In this document: piece by piece, positions 24,501 to 36,500 of the stretch
Position numbering within the stretch: the first letter of the stretch is position 1
Layout of the letters: each line of letters begins with the position of its first letter
Source of the DNA: Helochares maculicollis
Lineage: Eukaryota > Arthropoda > Insecta > Coleoptera > Hydrophilidae
Direction of reading: 5' to 3'
Assembly: GCA_033557835.1 (NCBI GenBank)
Contig: JAWQRO010000353.1
Location: 1 to 41,694, forward strand
DNA: 41,694 nucleotides
Translations under genes and position numbers: made by a program
Notes under the pieces: model-generated
What the model was told of the DNA's origin: nothing
The model's database searches: none
Seen by the model: only the letters and a program-made list of their open reading frames with translations

Positions 24501-27500
24501 TATAATAATTTGGAGCTTTTTTTAATACTGTTGTTCTTTAAGAGTACATTTTTTAAATAATCGATATAAACATCTATAAGTTGTCAAATGTGCTGAAAAT
24601 GTACTTAAGTAACAATAAAATGAAGAGATAGGAAATTAAGTTTGACTGAAAATCTAGTAGAAATGAAGAGCTGAGTAAAAATGTAAGTTGAATGAAAATG
24701 AAAAGTTACCATTATAAATAGAAACCATGTGAAATTGATAAACATGTTACATTGTCCAATTTCCATTTGCAAAATGGTTAAAAAATAGTAAAATATTAGA
24801 GAGTATAAAGTAACCCAGTTGCAAAAGCATTTACTACTGTTTGGTGAGTATAGAATAAGAGTTACGCTAAGTTTGATTTAGTAATAGTAGTAGACATATA
24901 AGAAAAATGCAACCACCAATTACTTTAAAACAATCCTGGTTAAAACCAACTTGTCACGTAAAGATTAGCCAACAAAAAAAATTAAAACTTTAGAATCTTA
25001 TATAGTTTAGTTTTTACTAAAGTTTAACAGTTAAGTAGTATCTCACTATAATACAAATTTTACGATATATTTAAGTTTGATTTAGCTTTATAGTTTCATA
25101 ATTGCGGATTACATTTATTTACAGGATTAATTCAGTCTTCATATGGGTTTGCATTTGTTTATTTTTTCAATTTTGGTGCATTAAGCATTTGGAATTCTTT
25201 GGATGATAATCATTTAAAGGAACCATACCTTACAATTGTGCGTTGTTTTAAGCTAAACTGTTTTCAAATGAAAGGATTCAGATGTACGAAATAATACTGA
25301 AATAAAATTCTAACTTAGAAATGACATAGAAATGTTCTTAATTAGAACACTAGTGAATGTTAAGACAAATACTTTAATAAACATAGCAATAATGGCAGTC
25401 ATTTGTTTTAAAAAAGCAACAAAAGGATGTAAGAAGATTACCAACCAAAGAACCGTAGCACCAATAAAGGTGAAGACAGCAAAAAATTATGAAATTTGTT
25501 TTTTGATCTTTCATGTTTCCATACAACTTTTTCATTAAAGATTTTTTTAATTTAAAACAAACAGAAAACATTTTCTTAAGTAATACTTAATAGGTATTCT
25601 TAAAATTGTATATAATAACATCATAAAAACACTTAACCAATGTTATCTTGGTTGAGATTTCTTTCTCGCTTCAATAACATACTTTTTTTGGCACATTTTT
25701 AATACTGCATTGACTGAAACAGCTACTAATAACATCTTTATAAAAGGTCCACGAAACATGCCAACTACATAATTTATTTGATTTATAATTTAAATTGTAT
25801 TATGTATGCAACTATTTCAATTCATTCTCTTCATAGGCGGAATGTTTACTGAACATTAATATTTTCAAAACTTAAATAAGACTGTATGTATGTGTGTGTG
25901 TATATATATACACACATTCATTAAAGATAGATAATTACATATGGTACATTTACCTAATTATATTTGAGCATCAATGGAAAGTATTAGATAGAAAATTATT
26001 TTTTTTAATGTAATGATTGGGAAGACATGTGGATGAAGTACCCAGAAGTGACCCTTTATTTTTCCCCCTATTGACTATGTAAAATAAATATATATATCCT
26101 TTTGAAAATGCTGTGATTTTACTCCTTTTTTATGTACTAGGTATGTTTTCATCTAAACTGAATCAAGGATTAGGTATTTATTGCAATTTACCCCCGATAT
26201 ACATAATTTAATAAATGGATTAATAAAGAAAAATTCTAAAAACTAATATTAGTAGTTTTAATAAATAAAGGAAAGTAGAAAAGAATCAGCACTAAAACAT
26301 TATATCTCCTTGGGTTGGTGTATTTAGTCTTACAACATTTCAAATGAAATATCACTTCTGGCCAATCACCTATTTATATATTCACTTAACCATATAATAA
26401 ATAATCCAACAATACTACATAATTAAAGCTATAAGTACTATTGTAGCACCTTATAAAATTGACCCGCAATATTATTTCTTATTTTTTTTTTAAATATTTG
26501 AAGTAATCATCCATACTTTCAAAAGAAACAAAGAATCGACGACACAAAAAAATCAACCAAAAATAAGATAAATTTCAGTAAACATACCGCATTATAAAAC
26601 AACGCTTAATTAAAATTGCTACCTATAACACAGCAGCAACGAAAAATATATATACTTTCTTATAAATCAGTACTTAACACTGACTCTTTCATTCTGATAA
26701 AATCCTCTACCTTAGCAAAACGTAATATATCATTATATCTTTGAAATCATAGCCTTCTTTTCTTTGGTTACACTAAATCACATTAAAATCAAATTTGCTT
26801 ATCACTCTCAAAATCATCCTCGAGCAAGGGTGGAGGTATGCAAGAAACGTCAAAGCCTCCCTCAGCGATCTCATATCGATCATCCTCTTCCCGTTCCATA
26901 CGGAAGATATCCGAACCAGATTGAGAATCACCATCTGGAAAGTATCCTTCTTCTAAGGTCTCCACGTAACTAGCAGCCGTCTCGGCAATTGTACTGTCAT
27001 AATGGAAACTGCAAGCAACCTCCTCCATGCTCTTGTTTCGAATGTATTCGTTGTAATCTGATATTTCTTGTTCTTGAAAATAGAAATAATCGTCTTGGGT
27101 GTGCACCCCTTTCTCAACTTTATGTCGTTTTTGAGGTGCTTGCCTCCGGCGCCTGTATCCACGCCTATCACGGGAATCGGATTTACTTTTCGGGGATTCC
27201 ATTGAGCTTGTGGAGTCGTTTTCGCTAGGAGGACTTTTTGCTTGAAATAAATGTTTGGCAACTGGTTTACGGTGGCTTCTCGTAAGTGGGACCGTAGCAG
27301 TTTTACTTAAAGGTATTGGGCTAGTCGTTTGCATCGGCGTCGATTCTGAACTTAAACTACTCGAATAGTATGGTGAGCATTTTGATAGTTTTAATGGCAC
27401 TTTTATGGGGCGCTCAGTTGATTTACTTGATGGTTGGTGTTTTTGTGAATACTTTTGTTTATCTTTGTCATAGCGTTGCGTGTGGACTGTTCTTTGTTCC

Positions 27501-30500
27501 ATTGAGCTACTTTCTGTTGATTTTTCCGTATCAGACATGACTGGAATAATCATAGGTCGCTCTGTTGACTTGAAGATTTTACTATCTGGTTTTATGGGAG
27601 GCAAACTTGAGACTATAGCTAAATCTTCTGATGGTATGTTCTGAGGACTTTTCAGACATTTTTGCTCATGCAAAATCGATAATTCACCATCATCGATACT
27701 CGAGCCTAACCTAGAAATTGACGATCTTTCAGGTATTGTAGTAGTATTGGAAAAGAATTGTTGGGAAACCAACGTTTTTGACGTTTCTGAACTTGACCAA
27801 TCAGAAATTGTCGGGAGAAGTTCTGTCAAGGTGCTATCTCCAGTTGAGGTAGTTGATGACAATTTTTGAAATTGCAAACTCTGTGCTTTTAGAGTGTTGC
27901 TGTTACTGCTAGACCATTCCGAAATTGACTGAGCTATATCTGTAAGGGAATTATCGTCACTTTTAAGGCCTGAAGTATTGGTGCTGCTTTTGGTCGTCCC
28001 ACTATTGCTAGATAAGTTCTGAAATTTAACGGTGTTGGTACTATTAGACCATTCTGATAGACTTAAGGCGATTGATGTGTCTTCAGAATGGGAGCTATGA
28101 GTACATTTTGTAGGTTTTAAGGCGTATCGAACTGTACCGTCCTCTAAAGTAGTTCCTAACGAACTAGTACATTCTTCTTCGGAGTATGAACTGTGGGAAC
28201 CCTTTTGTGAAGGCGGTTTTAGTTCTTTTTTGTTTACATGACCGGAATGGGAGCTATCATCTGATGTGGTGCTCCTTCTCAGTACTGTAGGTGGTCGCAA
28301 TTCATTTTTCGAATTGTTGTCAATAGTATCAGTGAATACATCATCATTTAAATTAGATATGTTTAGATCTTCTTCTGAATTTGAGCCTCCAGAATCACCA
28401 GATTTAGTTTCTAAAACAATTTTAACTCCACTAGGGCCAGCACTTAAGCTTTCTGAAATTGATTCTGAAATTTGTTCCGTTGAAGCAACATTTTCATAAG
28501 TATGTGTTTTTTCACCATCGTAATCCAAAGTCCTATTTTCATTATCCGAATAAGATTCATCATTATCATAAGTGCTTACAGTGCTGGAGTCAACTACGAC
28601 TTTGTAAGCCTCTTCTGGGGGTGTCATATAGTATGTTTCTACATTTCCAACAACAGGAGGCTCTGCAACGCTTGATGGTGGGCTTGGCCATTGTTCAGAA
28701 TCTTGGCTTTTGATTGAGCCCCGTATGCCAAATACTTTTGGTATATTTTTACTAGGTGGTTGGTAGACTTGTGTAGTTATTTGCGAAGTATCAGAACTGG
28801 GTGTTTCGTGCAAGGCCATCAGTGGTTTTTGAGTTTGTTGTGGTATTTCAGGAAGAGGCCACTCATCACTCTCTTGACTACTGGAACCTTTTTTGTCACG
28901 GGCATCACTTTCAAAACATTCCTCATCAATTATAGTGTCTTCTGATTCTTGCCTGCGTAGCCTTAGTCCACGTTCAGAGGTAATAATTTCAATGTCATCA
29001 ATTGACAATTCTGCCATTTCAGCAGATGTTCTTCGATCATCAGATATTTGACGTTGTAACAAATTGCTTATATTAGGAATTGGTTCACACACTTGTACAT
29101 CACTAGTTTTACTAGTTGATTTTTTTTCTACACTTGTAGAAGGCTTCCCATTTCGTGACTGCTTTTTCTCAGAATCTGATACGTGAGCGTGACTAGGGGG
29201 ATCAGAGCTAAAGCTTCCTTGTCCACCACTAGAGTTCATAGATTCATCGTTGCCACTTTCACTTTGTGTACTAGCTTTTGTAGAATCGTCTTCCATGCTG
29301 GATTTTTCAGAGTTTGTACTTCGCTCAGAAATTCGTGACAGGGTACGAGAAAGAAATGCAGTACCATAACCTGGCATCATATCCGCAGGCCCTAAAGCCA
29401 TGCCCATGGTTGGTGGCAATGCCGGGTAATTAAATGCGCCTAATTCTGAGCTAGCCCCTTCTTTTGGCCCATCAGCTGTTGGTGTGACGTCATCATCTTT
29501 AGGTTGATAAGTTATGTCAGACAAAGGAGCAAATTCACCAGAATTTTCTCTGCTTAAAAAATACTCTTGGCCATAAAAGTCCTGATCTGTTGGCAGTACG
29601 CCTTCCTCTAAACTAGAGGATCCCGAACTTTCTAAAGGAAATGGCCGCCAGGTCGAACTAGGTTCTTTCATAACTTCTCCACTTCTAGCCAATCTAGATT
29701 GAATACCCAAGCTCCCTGAACTTGATTCAGTATCCAAGGAATTTCTGGATTCTGTAGACAACTTTTCAACTGAGTGGAGTGGGGATCGTGCATTTCGTTT
29801 TCGATCAGAATGGGAATCATCCATGGAAGATAAGCTACTCTTATCTGCTGAAGACAACTTTTTGGATAGTTTTTGGTGAAGCCTTTGAGTTAATTCTGAG
29901 TCATTTGACCATTTTTCCTCAAAAGGATAAGGTTTTTTCTTGTATTTTACACCTCCTTCTAAACCTTCATCAGTCGACTCATTCTCCTGAATAGGCGTTA
30001 AATCCTTAGGAAACCCATTATTGCTACCATCAGAGCTAGAATCTGTTTTATCTTTATCCACTTCCAAGGGATTAGATTCTTCATCTATAGTAAATGCCCT
30101 GCCTAAAACACAAATTCTAGGGCTACGTGGGCTTCTCGGGCTTCTTGGAGCATCCAAATCTGGAGAAGTTTTGTCAATTTGGTCTTTTGTGGCAAACATT
30201 TCTATAGTTTGGCTCAAACCAATTGCTCGTCCAATAGAACAACTGACACTTGATTCCTCATTTTCTTTTGCATTGCCCGGACTCAAATCTTTTTCTCCAC
30301 TTGTCCATGAACCAGTGGTGTCACTAGATCTTGATTGATCAGAGCTGCGCTTTAACAAATCCATCCTGCTATGTTTTGTATTAGTTGTTAAAAGGTGGGT
30401 ATCATCTTGCTGTGGAATCACATCAGATTTTTCCTCAGCTTCAGAAGCCTCAGTTACCTCAGGTTTTACTTCCAATTCCTCATCAGCACATTCTTCTTGA

Positions 30501-33500
30501 TGTACAATTTCTACCTCTCCTAGAGGACTTTTGTCATCACTCACCCTTTCAGAGGATTCCAAAGGTGCATTATCATAATCGAAAGATTCAGCTCCAACGT
30601 ATTCCTCACACTCCACTGTCATCCAAGATCCTGTATCTTCAGAGCGACTTCTTTCTATGCTCAGTTTTAAAAGAGCGTCTCTATGTGCACCATCAACTCC
30701 CAGAAAATTGGAATCTTGATCGCGACTTTCACATTTAAGTTCACTCACCTCAGTTAAGGATTCGTCTTCACTTGTTATGCGCACCAAAGTTTTATCTTCT
30801 GGTAATTCTTCCGGTGACTTCAGCTCTTCCATTGACATCTTACGTCTATGAATTTTCTTCAAAAGAAGTTTTTCCACAGTGTCTGAAGCTTTTTGCATTT
30901 CAACAATCAATTGAGCATCTTGTTCTGATTTGTGCGAGGAATCGCCTGAATCATCAATATACTTTATATCTAGGGAATTACCCAGGCTCAATCGCTCCAT
31001 ACTGTGCATACTCTGCGAGTCCGACGAGCTTTTCGTTTCTAATTTTCCCAACAAATCCGGAGGCTTATTTATCCTGGGCTTGTCAAAAAAATCAGGTGAC
31101 TTTTGTATAATTGTTATGTTATCTACTTCCCTTTGTTTTCCCTCTGTGGAAATATCTCTTTCTTTTGTTTTTTTGTCGTCTTCATCTACAGTTAACCAAA
31201 CATCTAAACTAGTACCTTCTAAAATGACATTATCCTGGCATACTTCGGTATCTTGAAGAGTATCATCATCAGAACCTTCACCATCTTTGTGAATATCTGC
31301 TTTCACCAATTCTTGCACTATGTTGTCATCTGATTCAGGCGAAGTTTCTGTAACAAGTGCTTTTTCTTTAGCATCTTTAGTGTTGATGTTGTTTATTGTT
31401 TCCATTTTGAAGTCAAATTCAAATTCTTGTGATCCTCGCTCCATAGGTCGATTATCCAAATCTAAACTGTTCCCTAATCGTTGAAAACCTTTATTTTGGT
31501 CATCACCTGACAAATTAAGCTCTAGACTTTTTGTGAACTTTTTATCCATCTTTTTGTCTAGTTTCTTAGGAGATTTTGTAATTATGATGGCTTCCTCTAA
31601 AGATATATTTGGTTCTATGGTGTTGATGCTAATTTCTAATTTGCCACCACGCTCTCGCACCATCTCTTCGACTTGTGGAAATACCGGAAGGACATCCTTA
31701 ACCGGACTTTTAAGAGTTTTAGTTTGTGCTATGGCCGTCTCGTATAGCATTTGCTGTTTCTCTTTTCGTTTGGCAATATCTGAATCACTTTCTTCCTGGG
31801 ATTTTGTACGTTCTTTGCTTATTGTACGTTTGAATTCCAATTTTTCCAAAGATTTTGCCTTTTCTTTTTGTGTTGGTCTCTTAGCAGTCGATTCAAGTTC
31901 TTGACTTTTCGTTCGTTTTATTTCCGGAAGTGTAAGAGAAGATTGAGTAGCCAATGCTTTTTCCTTAGGGGTTTCTTTGTCAGATTCTACAGCTCTTTCA
32001 CCGACTCTATCAGCAGAATGAGATTTCTGAACAAGTGGTGGCTTATCTGTTGCCTTTTTGGTTGTGGTTTTTGCAGAGGTAGTTTTAGCAGCAGCTGAAG
32101 AGCTTTTCCGGTCCAGAGGAGGTTTCGGTGGAAGTTTATCTCGAGCTGCTGATTTCATAGGTTCTTTTGTAATACCGGTTTTAACAGTTGGTGGTTTAAT
32201 TTTGTTACTTGTAGATCGAGCAGTTCCTGGTCTACCTGTTGTTGAAGCAGTTTTGGAGAATTTTTTAGGTCTACTAGTAACATCTGGTACTATCTGATCT
32301 TTATCCTTGTCAACGGTTTTTGACTTTACCCCCACTTTAGATTTTGTTTCAATCTTCTTCACATCTGATGCTTTTGGTTTTAAAGGTGGTGGCTTGCTAC
32401 CCCGACCTACTGATGTAGTACTAGAGACGATAGATGCTAAAACTTCCCTAGTAGCGGCTTCTTTTGCTGCATTTTCTTTTTCCTTGAATGCTCTGGCAGC
32501 TTCTGTATCTTTTAATATTTCTTTAACAATTTTCGGAGGCTCAACTACATATGTTTCTATAATTTTTTTGGAAAGTGGAGTTTGTTTCTCGATGTCACTT
32601 TCGGAAAGCTCTGAAAATCTTTGATCTTCTTCTAAATGCTCTTTATCTGATGACTCAGTGTAAATTTGACTAACATGATCTTCTTCTTCCACTGTGTCAT
32701 CTTTGCTGGAAAACGCATTCAAAGGTGGAAGTCTGCTTACAGGGATTACTGGGGCATCTAAGCTTTTAGCCCTCCGGCCAGGAACAGGCGATTCCGTAGC
32801 CTGTTGCTTCTGTAGTAATGAAAAAGCAGATCCTTCACTAAGATTAAGCCTAGCATGAGCAAATAGCAAAGGACTTTGACCTTTTTTCCTCAGAGATGGA
32901 GAGGAAATTTCTGTTATTTTTGTTCTGGATGGCACACGCAAATCTCGTAAGTCTCTTTCTATATCAGCTTTCAACAATTCCTTTTCCTTTTCTTTCTCTT
33001 TCTCAATTTGCTTCAAATCTTCTTCTTTCAGCAACTCTTGAACAGTTACTTGTTCGCCTATTGTATCATCAACAGATTTATCTGCATCTTCTCTGTCAAC
33101 TTCTTGCAGTGGAGTCAATGCAGGTTCTGGAATCGGGTCGGCAAAAACAGGTTGCATATCACAAGTTTTTATGTTTAACTCATCTTCAGAGCTGGGAATA
33201 GAGAATGATCTTTCAGAAATTCGTCTAAGCTCTGTTTGGAAGTTAGGATCGTTTGATCGGTCATACAATAGATCAGTTTTTCGAGTTTGTGGAGGTGACC
33301 CTTCAACCTCTGTCGATGACATGGTGTACTGCAAATATTTACGTTCAGATTCGATTTTCAGTATAGATTCCATTTCTTTTCTTGTCTGAGGAGGAGAAAA
33401 TTCTAATTTTGTTGGAGTAGCTTCAGCACTCCCAAAAACATCATCAGAATCTAAAGATTCATCGTCGGAACTGAAAGAAGTAATGCGAACTTTAGTTTTA

Positions 33501-36500
33501 TTTTTTGCGCCTTTTTTATTTGGCTGCATTCTAGGTTTAATTATTCGTTTTGGTTTGGCATCTTTAGATTTTTTCTCCCCCGATGGAACTTTCTTTTCTT
33601 GTTGTTTCTCATTCTTTTTGGGAGTTTCTGACTTTTGAGTGCTTTGGTCAACTTTTGCCTTTGTAATGATCACTTCTGGTTTGGTTTCTTCTTTTTGCTG
33701 CATAAGCATTGCCTTCTGCAGAGGTTTTAAGCTTTCAGTTTTTGAACTGGTTGGTGAATCACTTTCTATTTGGCTGAGCTTATTGCTTAGAGCTTCCAAC
33801 ATAACTGGGTCTATGCGTGTTATGTCCCGTTTTGGACTGGACATGTGCTGGATGGGCTGAATGGTTTTATCGATTTCTAGTGTTACAGGGTCAACTTTTG
33901 ATAAATCTATGTTTTGTGTGAAGAGAAATGATGACGATTCTGCAGGTTCAGTCACAGTGGGACTTTTTGGTTTCGTTTTTTGTTTTAGTTTTATTTCATC
34001 GATAGTCTGGCTAAATTCTAACTTGTCTAAGCCTTTTACAAGTTTTTCACTCTCTTTGCTATGTTTTGTGGTGATAGTCTCTTCTTTAGATGCAGTCCCG
34101 TTCATTATGTGGCGCTTGTGCAGCACATAAGGAATGTCTACTTCGTTTTTCGGTGGCAAGTTGATAAAATCTGATTGCGTTTTTGCCCCTAGCACTTCGA
34201 ATTGACTTTTAGGCACTTCGAATTTTGTTTTCTGGCCTTCAACTTCCCTTTTTAAAATGTCAAAGTGTCCAAATTCAGCTGTTGGCATTTCGAAGTGCGA
34301 TCCTCTGTATTTCATTATTGGAGGAGCACTGGGAATTTGCTTGTATAAGTAATCTTCATCACTAGACTCTGCTGGTGTTAAATCGATGGTTTTTTGGTGT
34401 ATCAGTGGTAGCCTCCTAGAATGAGAGTTAAGCCTTTGACGTGCTAAGGAGTTTGGATCTGATTTTGTACGCTCGATAGGCTGGTGCAATTGCAAGTCAT
34501 GTCCTTTATCGAGACGTCTTGGTTCAATTTCCATAAAAATGTCTCTAAACGATTCTTTTTTCTTTGGTTCAGGTTTTGTGGTGGTGTCTATGTCTGGGAC
34601 AACACTAAAGCCTGCACCTACATCTACATCGCTTTCTTGTAATGACTGAATTTTATCTTCATCAAAGCTAAAAATGTTGCTTTCGGATTCTGTGGAGCGA
34701 GTGTTCTGTTTAGACTTCCAATCCCGAATTTCTGTGGGTACACCGGCTATTGATTCTGGCCAAATGTGGGTTACTTGATTTCTGGTGGGTTCTTTATCTT
34801 GTAGTGACTGAGGCCGTGGTTGTTGCCCAGGTTTTTGCGTTCTGGGAACAGTATTTTGCTCTAAGTTAGCCATCATACGATTAGCTCTTATATTTTGTTC
34901 TGTTTCAACGTTTTGTAGGCTAATAGAATGCACATGAGATGTCTCTTTAAAAGTAGGAAAAGACGTGAATGTCTTGTTAAGTTCCGCGAGTAAATTATCT
35001 TGTCTTGGTTTTTGTGTTCCATAGTTGCGCTGAAATTGAATTTTTCGATCATATTCATGATGGTACTTTGAACCATATTTGTGTTCATCAGCAATTTTTG
35101 AAATGGCATCATAGTATTCACTTTTTGAATCAAGGCTAGAACCTCTTGAATCGACATATTCATGTTTCCGAACGTTTTCATAGCTTTTATTACGCGGAAT
35201 GACTCGTTGTTTTGTTTCATAATCACTTTTGGACTCTTGACTGGACGTCCTTGAGCCAAAGCTGCGGTCTCGGGCAGTCTTTTTTAAACTTTCTTTGCTA
35301 GACTTTGAATTTTTCGATTCATAACAATCACTCTTTGATTCTAAACTAGAAGTGCGCGAGTTTACCTTAAACGTCTTGTAAAAGCTACCGTCTGACTTTC
35401 TAGGAATTATTTCTCTTGGTAAATCACGAGGGTCCTCCATCGCGAATATATCTTGATGAACGTCGGAACTACTTTTGCATTTATGGCGCTTATCTCCATC
35501 TGATTCTGAATCCGATGGTAAATAATTGCCAGAATCAAGACTGCAACTTCGTGTATTAAGTGTTTTAGCTTTCTTATATTTATAATCACCCGAAGTGCTA
35601 TAATCATCATCCGATCGTTCTATTAATTCATAACTATCATGAGATAGATCGTCCTGAGAGTCACGTAAATCATAATTACCAGGATCTTCCATAGATTCTT
35701 GAGAATAAGTAGTAGTACCTGGATAACTACTAGAGTAAACTTTCTGATCAGGCATCATAATGTCTTGATGTATTTCTAAGCTGGCATTTCGCGAATTGCT
35801 ACTGTAAATACTTCGGTGATCATCAAACCGTGTTATAGGCGATTCTAATTTGCGCTCTTCCAAGTTAATATGTGCCTCGGCAGCCATCACTGGTTTAATT
35901 CTACGTTTTGCTTGACCTGAATCTTCAAAACTATAATCGTACAGCTCCCTACAACTAGCACTACGTTGCCAAATATGGCGTTTCGGTAAAGACGTGATTG
36001 AACGGTAAGTATATTCGGGACTAGCTTGAGTTTTGTTAGAGATAACTACATCCAGGTCGTTTTGTGATTGCGTTTGCGAGGGATAATTATTGGTGAGACG
36101 TGGGGGTGAATGATCTAGGCTACCCTCTGATTTATGGCTAGAGGGCATCCGGGTAGAAGTGATGTGGGTGCGGGTGTTGCTGGTACCTGTATCTGCCCTG
36201 TGAACTGCTGCGTGGACGGCGACAGGGGAACTGTTGGTAAATTGCTGGGTCGGCGTTCCTTGGTACAGGATATGCTGTGGGCTCGTAGTCGCAGAAGTTA
36301 CTGGAGTGGCCTGAAAATAAAATTAATTATTATCAATCTATTTTAGTATATAAATTGTTGTTCTATTTAGTTATAATTATTTACATGAAATATTTCTACA
36401 GAACCATATATAATGTTTTTCTAGATTATGCTGTGCATTTCAAATTTGTTTTTGTGTTAATTTTAACGGTTTTCATTTTTGATTCACCAATTATTACTAA

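Larger units (their letters stand above)
23153..26788 (-). other. Intron / 3' UTR of the giant-exon isoform
   Basis: 3.6 kb between the giant exon's stop and the DH exons. For the giant isoform its right part should be the 3' UTR; minus-strand AATAAA candidates are at 26177-26182 and 26055-26060. For the RacGEF isoform it is part of an intron. A compound (TG)n(TA)n tract lies at about 25885-25915. No other gene is seen. Confidence 0.55.

Noticed and set aside
27000..34200. Many plus-strand open frames of 70-123 codons opposite the giant exon
   Set aside because: They are shadows of one long coding exon. Serine and acidic codons on the minus strand leave few stops in some antisense frames. 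None shows a family resemblance, its own splice signals or a good start.
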